In this document: one piece after another, positions 35,185 through 47,300 of the stretch
How positions within the stretch are numbered: the first letter of the stretch is position 1
Layout: each line of letters begins with the position of its first letter
Assembly (NCBI RefSeq): GCF_000237925.1
Contig: NC_031495.1
Location: 28,898,679-28,962,678, forward strand
DNA length: 64,000 nucleotides
Direction: 5' to 3'
Source: Schistosoma mansoni
Lineage: Eukaryota; Platyhelminthes; Trematoda; Strigeidida; Schistosomatidae
The notes under the pieces: model-generated
What the model was told of the DNA's origin: nothing
Database searches by the model: none
What the model saw: the letters and a program-made list of their open reading frames with translations, nothing else
Made by a program: the position numbers and the translations under genes

Positions 35185-38100
35185 AATATACTGATATTAA
35201 AATTCAAGACCTAATGGAAAATAAGGACTAGACAAATTTGTGTATATGCTGCTGATTTTAAGCCATGTTACTCAACGTCTTCAACTGCCAATTATAATTT
35301 GCGCGTGATCCTAAACCAGAATATTTACACCTCCACACGCGCCTCAGCATGTCACATATTGCTTTGAATTTCTGTTATTTTTTCTCAATTTATTTATTTC
35401 CCAGCCATCACCATGTGTTGAGAAAGATGGAGAACGAAATATAATTAACCAAGGTCTGGGTCTTCTTGCGAAATGAAAATGAATAACCTTAGTAACCATT
35501 TTGTTACCAGAACTTGGATGTGATAAATACCTAATAAGGAAAACAAATAGACTTAGGAGATCCAATAGACGGACGACATAACTTCCAGAAGTTCTACAAA
35601 CATATGGGAACTAGGATACACTCACAACAGGAAAAATCGCAGACGAAGCATTATCAAGTGTATGCTCGTAATATTCGAATGATTAATCCGTGCGTAAAAC
35701 TAAACTATCTGGCTGTGAACTCGATAAGTCCTTGCTGTATTTATATGACCAGTCCTTAAGCCCTCACATAAAAGAATGTCAGAAATGAGTCGGAAAATTA
35801 AGGTTGGTTTAGGTGAAAATTTGATCCTAAATAGACTGGAATCTTAATCCATTTAAATCATATAACTTTTAATTTTGCATCGAGAATACGACGAGATAGG
35901 ACTCTAGTCCTTTCACTACTGTACACTGGGATAAAATTTGTGTAAACAAGCTACTCTCACACTAGCTCGACGGAAAATCCATGTGTGAAAGCCTTATTAT
36001 AACAATGAAAATAAAGCATAAGTTGGAGGTAACGTCTTCCTGGAGTATTTGACTGTATATATGTTATGTTGCCACATTATAAGACTTACGAAAGAATTTT
36101 GAACGGTTTTCGATAGTTATAGGTGAGTATTCTCGGCAAGTTAACACAAGCAGATACGAGACAATGCATGAGGATGTAGGAACAACAGGCATCTGAAGGG
36201 ACGATTTGAAAATAACACTTCCTTGAGCGGTACACTTAATGTCTTCAAACTTCAACCTTGCTTGTTTGAGTTCATGAACTGCATTTGAATAGGGCAAATA
36301 CTGAAAACAGTTTTGAACAATTCTGTGGTCAGGCTATCAATTTTTATTGAAAGAAACCCTAAAAGCGATAAACCTAATGAATACAGATTGCAAATGCGAA
36401 GAGATAACCAATGTAACAAAAAGAATGATGGCAGGTCCTTCTAAATTGTGGAAAGTTTGAAGATGGAATCTATCAGAAAGAACATGGTGGACCCGGTATC
36501 CCTGCTGTTTACTATTAGCATTCTGAATTTATTGATATTAGGGGAAAGAAATTTTGCAGTAATCTAGTTTTATATCCTACATTCAAGAAGATTAAACATG
36601 TCACCTGGCTACTCATTTATCTTCAGATCTTAAGATCGCCGGCGTAAAGGGAAAATTCAAAAGTCTGGAATGTTATGCAAGTCATTCATTATCAAACATT
36701 AAGAAGAGGAGAGGTCCGAGGATCATAGTCTGGTGCAACAATGTGCGTCATGGGGTAAAGAGATTCGCTAATCAACGTTTCTGATGTAAGGTTGCATGTG
36801 TATTATAATTCACTTGAGACTTGTGCTCACTGACTTAATGAGAGTAGATGGGAAAGGAAATAAACCCTATCAGACAATCGGATGCTCGGAAATCAGGGGT
36901 GGATTTAATCTTAACGTTGTCATGTAAACCTGATGTATCGCCAAGTGGAATAACAATCATGTTTACGTTCATGTAGTCATTGGATTTGTCATATTATGAT
37001 ATATTTATTATTAAAGGTCTAGATTATTTTGTGAATTCTGCTCTGGCTGTAAGTTTTGTTTGCCACATCTGACTGCCTTTGATAAAAACTATAGAGAATC
37101 TTCAATGACTCCCATATCAGCCTGTTTTTATAAGTATACTGACTCAAATCACTCGGCCTGCAAATAGGATAAAAAGTTCCTGGGATAGCGTTGTTGTCAT
37201 GTATTATAAGATATCATTCATTTTAAAAAAGCGATAAATATATTTCGTGTTTAGTTGTCGACTGTACGTCTAGCTCTGACCATAGTTTAAGATCACTGTT
37301 GTAGCTGTAAATAATTTCCCAAAATCAATAGCTCATTAAGTGTTCGACATTGGATGCTGAACACGTTGTTTAAGTGGACTTGTTTAACTGAAGGCTTTCG
37401 GTCATGCATCCGTACCAGATCACGTTTTGACTCAGCGTGGGACACTGCTCCTACGTTCGCTAGCCAGCTTAGAATAAACGCTTCGCTATATATCGGTAAC
37501 GTATCAAATATATCTTTCCTACCTATTCTCGTCTGACTTCTGATTTCCCTTGGTCGGGAAAAAGCTTCGAATATAGAAGGTGCTACTGGTAGCAGGTTGT
37601 AAAATCAGAATACTAGTCGTATCTTCACTGTCATTAAACAGTTTACCCAGCGTTAACATTGATAGCAGAATAACTGTCTGTGATTTTACTTTCCTGCAAA
37701 AAGCAGTATACAGTCCTGGGTGAGGAGTGTTTTGCGTCTAAATTAAATGTAGCTGGCTGTAAACAAACACAAAAAATCTCATTGACAACTGGGAATTTTA
37801 GTTTATCAGACACTAACTCTTCTTGTATATCTTCCGATAAGACCAGACGCAGATGCATCGGGATACTTAAATGGGAGCAAAACAATAAAAGCTATACAAT
37901 ACGGTACTAAGCACATACTATGCTTTGCACAAGTTGTAGTAGCTGATCTAATCTTAGACTAATATTCATGGACTCGAGGTAGATCACAGCTGCGTAGGTT
38001 CTTTGCCTAAAAAATGTAATTTGTTTATTTAACTACTCCACATTTTGGACTAAAGCCATTACCCGTGTATGCTCACACATGTGTTGCAAAAGAAGGCTGG

Positions 38101-40045
38101 TGTCAGGTAAGGTTGATTACTCTTGCATTTTTACTTTCGTTTTGTTGTTGGTTGGACCATGAAAAACTCCACATCTCAGAGTAATCCCAGAATAAGGTTG
38201 AAAACTTCAACTCAGATTGAGTCCCTGAACTGTACAGGTTACTTCAACTTTCAATCCAACATATATCAACAAATGAATGTAAAAGCTGTCACTGTGGCAG
38301 TGACTTCCATAGCCATCGGCCTTAACATTCACAAGAGACAAAACAAGATCCTGAAACAACTTAGTAAGGATAAACAAACTCACACCGAACAGAGAGGCCC
38401 TAAAATATGTGGGAGCTCTTGAATACTGGGACACCACAAACGAAAAACAGGGAGGAAGGTCCGATACAAATTTGAAGACACCGATTGGAAAAGCGAGGTC
38501 AGCATTCTCCTAAAAATATGATAGCCGGACTTAGGAAGAACTGTCAGCCAAGGACAAAACCATACTTTTCCTAGTATGGAAGTGTGTAATATGAGGCTTA
38601 GAATAAAACAGTATTAAAACACATCGCAAACGTAGGAAAGCTTAACATCAAAAACGGCGGGAGAGTGACGCTTCTGACCAACAAGTGTGATGGTGGAGAG
38701 ATACCTCTAATCCAACCATTTCTGTAGGGTAGAAAGTTGTTTTGTTCGCTTACCGCTCCTTGTGATCTAATGGGACGTAACTAATCAATAGTGTTGATGC
38801 TAATTTCTCATACCAAATTCATTTCGCTTTCTAGCGAAAGTCCTACTTCGAGCTAAACCGAAATACTATGCTAAAAAGTTATCCAACAGCTTTAATATTG
38901 AAAAAAGATCAACAGTAATTGCCATGAAAAAAGTCTTTTGTGTATCCAAACTCTGTTTTTCCTTTACTACATTTATAGATCTACATAATCTCAAACCTTC
39001 AGCACTTTTGAATCTCCTCTATCCAGAAAGTGCTTCATCCATTTGTCGTCATGTTTTATGCTCGTCTTCTTTAACCTATCTGGATACACTTAGGTAAAAA
39101 TTGATCTAATGAATGGAAATAAGTCTAAATAGATTTAATCTAATGTTTCCATAATAAATGACTCAGCTTAATCAGTCATTATTATTGTCTGTTCAAATTC
39201 TTGTCCTTTTCTTTCTCCTGCTCTTTTACGGCACCGTAGTGATGAACCACCTTTTCGTAATGTTTCCTTTCTTGAAGAAGGGTATCACTCTCTTGGGGCG
39301 AGGTCGTATAAAAGTAACTAAAATGGTGCTTGTATTAACAAACCTATGCTTAGCTTGGTGAAAACAATACGCTTTAGATCGCCAATGTAGATGATCTGTG
39401 TTGATGATTGAGGTCTACAGGAAATGAGTGAGGATAATGTGACATAGCTTGCGTCAAAGTCACGTCTAGCAGACAGTGCCTAGTGTGGATTACTCTTTCG
39501 TTGTATCAATGTGCTGTGGCTATTTTCACTACAGCAGTGAACAAACATGATGTTTTTGAAAATCTTTAGTAAGACTACATAAGTACATAGTGTAATCACT
39601 GCCACATGGCCAACCCCATAGTGAGCGGTCGGTTATTCTGCGTTAGTCCTCCTCTACACTCACGATGTTTAACAGACAGGCCGACGATCAGTGATTCCTC
39701 ATCTAACGAGAAAATGGTTCAGCCTGATTTCATTACGATTTAGTGACGTTTCACTGAGTCTACAATACATTCAATGTTCGCAGCATGCAGGGATTAGAGG
39801 AGATATGGTCATGATTCTCTTCACCTCTATAGACCACTTTCATGATTTGGTAGTTAACTATATCTTAGAGAATATCCTTTTAAGGTGGAACAGGAAAAAA
39901 CTCACATAAATATTCATATAAAGCTTCTTGTGGTTCTAATTGTAACCTATAGAATCACCTGTTTTAAGTGGTAGTGATGAAGATGTATGTTGGTTCTTTC
40001 GAAAGAGGCTCGAACTTTACTGTTATTCTAACGGTGCTGAGGGTG
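35185..40045. other. Long intergenic stretch, no supported gene
   Basis: About 4.9 kb of mixed-composition DNA, less AT-rich than the first 25 kb and possibly made of old, eroded elements. Frames such as 37354-37536 plus, 38123-38422 plus and 36064-36297 minus show no recognisable domain or splice context. Confidence 0.4.
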
Positions 40046-40049
40046 ATTA

Positions 40050-40930
40050 CGCTTGAGGTTATCCATTCTGAATTCTTATGCTAACTGCGACAAAAGAGCT
40101 TTTCGAGCAAACCCTCTACTGGTAACGTTGAAGCGCATTTTTGACCAGTTGGATGGAAGAACTTTCCACCTAATCTTCAACAGTTTTATTCGTCCCCATG
40201 TAGAGTACGGAAACATAGTATTTCCTCCCTCACTCCAAAATGACAAGGAAACTCTGGAGCAATTCCAACGGCGAGCCACATAAGTGTGCCACGAGTATTC
40301 TGAATTTGACAACGCCCTAACCAGTAACACCCTTTATAATCGAAATATGACAACCCAGTTCAATCAAAAGTTAGAAGCGCAGAGGTTCGAAGATATATAA
40401 GATAGGCTTTCGATATTACGAGAAGCGATCAACAAAATCTGGCTAGCGGTAGTAGATGTGAAGCATTCACTCGCGATCTGATGCGGATGCGCGATAGAGC
40501 ACCTTCAGCTAGATTAGTCCATTAAAACTAATACGGTCAGAATCAAATGTATAAGGCTTAGAGAGCTATCTATTTTGAGGATTTATTTACCGCTAAACAC
40601 GAAATCCGTTCGGGGACTCCAATTCAAGTCTTATGAAGAGCTCCTCTAATCACTGAACCTTGACCCATTAGAGTACAGACGTTTTAAAGGTGATCTAATG
40701 ACTTATGACAGTCTAAACACTCGTGGGTATCTTTCCTACCTTAGAGATGACACCCAGAAACTGGAGACATAACGAAGCAGAACGGACCTTAGACAAGCTT
40801 CTCACCTCACAAAAGTAGTCAAATGTTGGAATCCTTTACCGGCTAAGCTAGTTTAAGTGATTTCCGAGGAGTCCTTTAAGAGAAAACTTGACACACTCCC
40901 AAGTACTAAGGACAGTATCTCACCATAATT
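40050..40930 (+). mobile_element. Decayed CR1-like LINE C-terminal region
   Basis: The frame 40053-40283 contains GRTFHLIFNSFIRPHVEYGN, then EQFQRRAT. This matches the CR1-group block RTFxxLYxxxxRPHLEYGN...ENxQRRAT that follows the RT domain. Further on, in shifted frames, FKGDLMTYDSLNTRGYL and, near the end, SFKRKLDTLP-like stretches occur in the right order. The copy is interrupted by several frameshifts and stop codons. It lies ~0.45 kb upstream of the RhoU-like start. Confidence 0.7.
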
Positions 40931-41373
40931 TACTGGCTCTCTTTTTTTCTCTATTTTATCGATAATATACCTAGGTTCTTACTTGGAGTCCACTGCTACA
41001 AGATACAGAAGCTAGTTAAGCGAGATCTTCTGTTCCGTCAAGAACCATCCTAACCATTCAAACCATCGATCAACTCCCATTATTGGCAGATTTTTCTGAT
41101 TTTTAGATCTGGAAATACCAAAAGATGCGCGTCTTCATAACCAAACACGTCCAGATGCTACTCAGACACAGAACTTAGGAAACAAACAGTCCGTTGTTTA
41201 CACCGACTAGCGTTTGGGGCTTGAATGGATGAAGAATCATTTATGACTTATTCGAAACTGGCGGGTTCATTGGATTGTTATTGCGATTGCAAGAGCTTTT
41301 ATATTATTCTCCCAGTATTCAATATATCACTATAATTCATATGTAGGACAAAAATAACTGATGTTAAGATGTA

Positions 41374-41596
41374 ATGATGAGACCTTTTGATAGTGGGTTC
41401 TCACCTCAATCACTAAATAAGAACGAGATACAAACACAACATACTTCTGAGCACGAGGTGGAAAATAACAATCCTACTACTGTAAAATGCATCCTTATAG
41501 GCGATAAACAAGTTGGAAAAACTAGCCTGGTCGTTAGCTACACTTCCAATGATTATCCAGCGGAATACAGGCCATCTGCCTTAGATACATTTTGTG
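41374..41596 (+). CDS. RHOU: RhoU-like exon 1
   Basis: Starts at the ATGATG and ends ...LDTFC plus one base, followed by the donor GTGAGC at 41597. It encodes the N-terminal extension, P-loop and most of switch I. Intron phase 1. Confidence 0.75.
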
Positions 41597-44271
41597 GTGA
41601 GCCGAACTTTTATTGTAATGATTCATTGGTCCTATCATTTTCTAAGTTTCTGTTACCATATAGTTTTGTGGTCTTTAGGATCATGGGTTGCTAGTTTATT
41701 GAGGGGAGTCAGCTTGTAACTGATGAGGTTTGGTTAGTTTTCTTATGCAACCAATAAAGAGGAAATAATCGGGTAACGCGTCTAAGTGTCTGTTCTTTCG
41801 TCTGTCAGAAAAAAATAATGCGGATTTCCCCCTTCATGTCGCCTTGTGTTTTAAATGTCGCTGAACTGTCTACTTTTCGCCTAAATACTCGCCGAGTTAT
41901 CTAATTTCGCCTCAGTTTTTGACACACCTTTGGCCTAACCCCAACGTCTCCTGTGTTCTCCTTTATTCCCATAACAAATCCCACGAAAACTGTGATCAGT
42001 ATTGAAAATGGTACATGTCGAAAGAAATCTTAAGAGGAGAAACAACGTTATGTTGTACAACATTATGAATAGTTAACGGATGCTAGAACATCGGTCTTTA
42101 CGTATTTTAATTGCAATTGCCAAGTCTTAGTGTAATTTGAAAAGATCTGCAAAAGAACGAACTGTTTATTTGTTATTAATTAGACGTGTGTGCTTAACTA
42201 CAATTGTATTTAAAATCAAACAGGCTTTCCCAACATACCATCAAAGAGTTTCCCATACAAGTTAGAAAATAAGCGCATGTTTAATAGATGTTTATTGAAA
42301 ACGGAGTTGAAAGTGAGAAATACCCTGCTGGTAATGCCTTTTTGTAACGCCTGTTGAACTATTGAGATGCAAAGTAATCGTGTGAATTTTGAAATTTAAT
42401 GAACACGAAAATTATAACGATATCTAATTGCTATTGTTTTTCTAAGCCACTATCTACGTGAAACTTACGGTTATGTTCTTTAGCATTGAGCACTGTACCT
42501 ATACAACAGTAGAGAACCGTTATCGCTTCAAATTAGTACATACATGTTGTTGTTTTCTTCGGTTACAATTTTGTATTTGTGTCTCGTCGTGAAAATACCC
42601 TTGCGTCGCTATGTTATACAGTTTCGCAAGGTCTTTTTCGTTGACGGATGAGGACAAGAACCGACTAGTTAATGCGCCTGAAGTTTTAAAAATTTTCTTA
42701 TTTTGTATGCAGCCGTAAAACCGGCACTTCCGAAGTGCTCTTTTCGATAAAGTACAAAGTAGTGTGAAATGACTTCAGGTGTCATGATGCATGACAAAAT
42801 ATAGCGCATAGACGTTTTTGAGTTATCATTCTTCAACTGCGTCAGCATGGCCATCTGCAATACGAACAAATGATCAATTAAAAATCTATCCGTTATGTCT
42901 TCCTGCTGAAGATAAGCGTCCAACGTTCTGAGTTCCTCTTTAGATGACAAAGGGAACTGCTGAAATCATAGTCCGCAATCAAATTTACGCAGATGTTCAC
43001 GCTCACCAGACTTCGACAGTAGCTACTTCATGTTGGTACTCAAGTCTGCAATACCCGACGATATGTTCTGCAGTACAGTATAAAGTCTATCAAATCTCAA
43101 AAACTTAACTCAATCGGACACGTGACTTACTCGGCCGCTAACGCACTGCCTAGATGCCTAGATTCGGATTTTAAGGGCGACGTATTCAATTGTGTCGAAC
43201 TAGGTAATTAATATATTCAAAATAAACACACCTACTTGGCGGTTGACGAAGCAACGGTGTCAAACAACCGAAATTTAGGATATTGGACGTGGATGTTTCC
43301 AGCCTGCATCTCGGCCACATCCATGTCAAAGGAATCGTAAAGAAACCCTTCTTTCCGTATCAACGCACCTCTACAAAATGTCAGTAAGATTTTTGGACTG
43401 ACCTCTTCGGTAGGGTATTTTCGTCCGTAAAACTTTTGATATGCTGTACATCTAATCTGCTGAAAGAAACTAGCACCTCCTTTGCAGCCTGGAGACTATA
43501 TATAGGAAATGATCGTTTCTATGTTTGCAACTCACCGCATTCGTGAATGACCTTACACTTCAGGACTGACCAATTGTCACTTGGTTGGTGACTGTTTTGC
43601 AGGGGCATAGCAACAAGGTCTGTTGGATAGAAAGTTTTTTCCCCACAATCCAATGTTTAGCTGCAATTATAAGCTGCTTCTTGCTTGGTGCATCCACAAT
43701 TACGTATTATTGGCCGACTAAATAGGACATAAGAGGTAAGGGAATAGTTTATAGTAATACCATCAGCAAAAATGAAGCACTACATTCACATAAACGTATG
43801 CAGCAATGGAACAATCATAGAATAATTGACACAATTAAGGACAATACATTTACAGTCAATACCCTTAACGGAAACCCATGTGTGCTCGTGACTAACTACT
43901 GAGCACATAAATATTCCTATGTTACTAGAATGGAAGGGTTCTTCAAAGTAATTGGGTAGGTCTGTGAATGACGAATAATGTGGTACTAGTACATGGAAAG
44001 CTTGGTATGGTCACTGATGTAGAGGAGAATGGATTAATGAAATTTAGGTCAATGGGTTTGTACAACGGACAACCTGTTATCATTCCTGAAACTATTTCCT
44101 CACTCTGGATAATGTACTTAGTTATTGTAGTGTGGTGTAGCAGTTTGAACCACTCAATATGTGCCAGATTCTACGTTGGTTGTGCCTAGTTCACTGACTG
44201 AATAAATTTATACAACTGGCAAACGATCCTTGTTTTCAGTTAGAATTGCTCTATGGTCATTACTACCTAAC

Positions 44272-44324
<53 letters not shown>

Positions 44325-47300
44325 AACTCGGTTGCCATAATGTCCCCATTTCTTTCACTGAAAGAACCCTTTGTCGTTGCATTTTTGTTAACACTATTGT
44401 TTTTTTTCAAAATCAAAATTTTTGAGTATTAAAATCTAAGGCATCTTAATTTTTGGGCCAGTATATTGCTTATTTTAGCTAAAATTAACATAACTCTTTA
44501 ATTGCTTGATGCACCGGTAACTGTTTTAACCATAAATAATCCACATTAGTAAAGTTAGCAGTCGTGGAGAAATAAGCTGTTAACTTTATCGGTTAGAATG
44601 TACAATTTCACTGAAACTGAGATTATAGTCAGTTAAAAATATTTTCTGCGTAGATGCCTCGTTGGAGTCAATCTGCAAAAGAAATATCACTGAATAACAT
44701 GACGCAATGTAGATTTATGTGTCCTTATGGGCTACGGCGACTTGAATCTATGTAAACATATGCCAGGTTTTACGCTGCGCAAGATTAACTGGCTCAATAA
44801 GATCATGTAGATCGATTGAAAAGCCTTTTGATCAAAACCGGTAAATTTCAGCTTCAAGGAGAAAACTGCTAACTGTACTGAATTTTGGCGAAAGTAACAT
44901 GTTTTCCACGGATAAATGACGTCTTTTACAGTGGTAGTTTCTTTCAAATGGAAGAGGTTATTAAAAGCCAATCGTAAAAACAAAACTCGTTTCATCAATT
45001 TTCAATGAAGTGTGCAGCCAACATTACGAAATCAAAAACTTACAACAGTGACTACTTATAACGAGCAATTAGCAGTGATTCTTTGGATTCTTCGGTCATG
45101 CTTTCAAATTGAGGAGACCACCAATAATAAAGTATCTTTTCAAGATACTGAAAGTAAATACCGTTTCATGATGTGAACAGCTGGAGTGTCAGCCAGCCAC
45201 ACGCCTCCAACAACATACTGGTTCATCCAATATATAGCTTGCCATCTGTGTCTCTAAACTCATCCAGGCCACTATAATACGTGGTTTATTATCCATGTAT
45301 CGGTAACCAGTGGGTTATTCACCAAAGAAATTCACTCATTCCGACTAGTGTGTTTAATATTTGAAGACAAGCTTCTTAGGGAAATAAAAAGAGGCCCATA
45401 ACTTTCATTAAATATATTTAGAGAGAGCTCATCAAGAGGTCCCGAGGTATGAAATATATTGACTTTAATTGTAATATTCTTGCATGGTGCATTGTCTAAC
45501 ACTTAATAATGATTTTCATTTCAAAAATCTGACACCAGTCAGTCAAACACAACGTAAGACTTTGTATGAATGTTTTCTTCCAAGCTAATGTGCCTCACCA
45601 ACATTCCAGACAAGAAGATTAACAAAAACCGGTGAAAAGTAAAAGTATTACAAACATAAATTGAAATGTTAGTAAAAGAAATATGACCCAAAAGAAACGA
45701 TTGATTTGATGACGATAAGTATGGAATGACACGATTCACTATTTAGAGGAGGATGAAGAATAAATCCTACCGTACCACTACGACCGAATTTTTCAGACGA
45801 TTGATGCATGTCATGGCATCTTTTTTGTAAATTCACCTCTTGTACTATGTAACTCGTCTTACAAGTTATTCTGATCTCTTCCTTTCAGTTGAAGTGTGTG
45901 CTGATACACGACCAGTACATCTACAAATCTGTGACACAGGAGGAAAAGTGAGTGTCCCCATCTATTTTACTTCATTATAAAGTTAAGTTTTTGTTACTAC
46001 TCCTTGTTCCATTTGTAATTGAAGTTTTCCAACCTGCTTTCTACAATCTGATAATAAATCGAAGGTTTATTCGAAACCTCATGCTCCTTTGTTATTCTCT
46101 AGGGTTATAGATGTTTTCATAGCCCACATTAACAGGGAAGAGCAACGTAGGGGCTGACTCAGCCATGCATTGACCACGCTTCTGAGTCTCAAACAACATT
46201 ATAGGTTCAATATTAATCCTATATTATGATCAAATAGGGGAATCACTATCACTGTATGCATAGTTGCGTAAAGTGTGCACAAAGTGACGCTACTCAAAAA
46301 CTGCTTGTTGGCTAATGTTTATTGTGGTACACCTCAATATCATTAGAAAGTAATAGTTCCAATTTAAAGGCTGTGTAAATGCTCATTAAAAGCCACAATA
46401 ACCATATCTTATCTGACAGTGCTACTAGACCAAATTAAATGAAATAGATTGTAACTTGTGATTTAGTGCGCCAGAAATGTTTAGTAAGTCGAAACTTACA
46501 AATTGAGGTGCATACTTTCCCAAAAAGTCGTTATTTATGTATTTTCAACATGCAGTATTGTGATGGATATATTGACTAAATCCATGGAACAAGCCTAGGT
46601 ATACTTTAGAATTAAACCGGAAAGGCTGATTCATTCTGCTTTTGAATATTGAAGATAAAGTTTACAAGCTGATTAAATCACCTTTTCAAACTCATAGGCA
46701 AACATCCCTCAACATGACCCGGTAGTGATAAGGAAAACATTTATTTTCTAACTCACGTTCACTGTATTTATCTTATTGTTTTCTTCCTGTTCAATTCCCT
46801 CCTTTTATAACGTTCAATCACCTTATTTTTGTATAGAGTTTTACTTTTGTTTGTTTATTTTTTTGATGGGAGTCGCAAGGTTGAAAGAAAACATGTGGTT
46901 GAAATAGGTTTTATTATTCATCGACTGAGATAGTTGGGCCACGTGTTACGTATGCCTGAACACCGATTACCACGGCGCGCTATGCTGACCAGTGCAGGGG
47001 ATGGTTGGAAAAGAGTTAGGGGCGGCCAAACCAAAACGTGGCATCAGTGCTTGAAGTCACTAACTTCTAGTCTGAACCATGTCGGTAGATGCAGACTACT
47101 TGGTTGAGGTCCGCGTGACCATCGTAACTAATGGTTGGAGACTCTGGGTGACATGGCTCAGAATCGATCACAATGGCGTAGGTGTATACACTCTTTGTTT
47201 TCCCTTAAACCTTGAGATTAAATTTGCTTCATAACTTTCTCCCTTCCTATACGATATCCTTATATACAACCTATCTTTTATATACTACCACCACTAAATT

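Noticed and set aside
44275-44322. TA tract as a regulatory or structural element of the Rho gene
   Set aside because: Plain dinucleotide microsatellite; other such tracts occur at 22077 and 58503 without genes.
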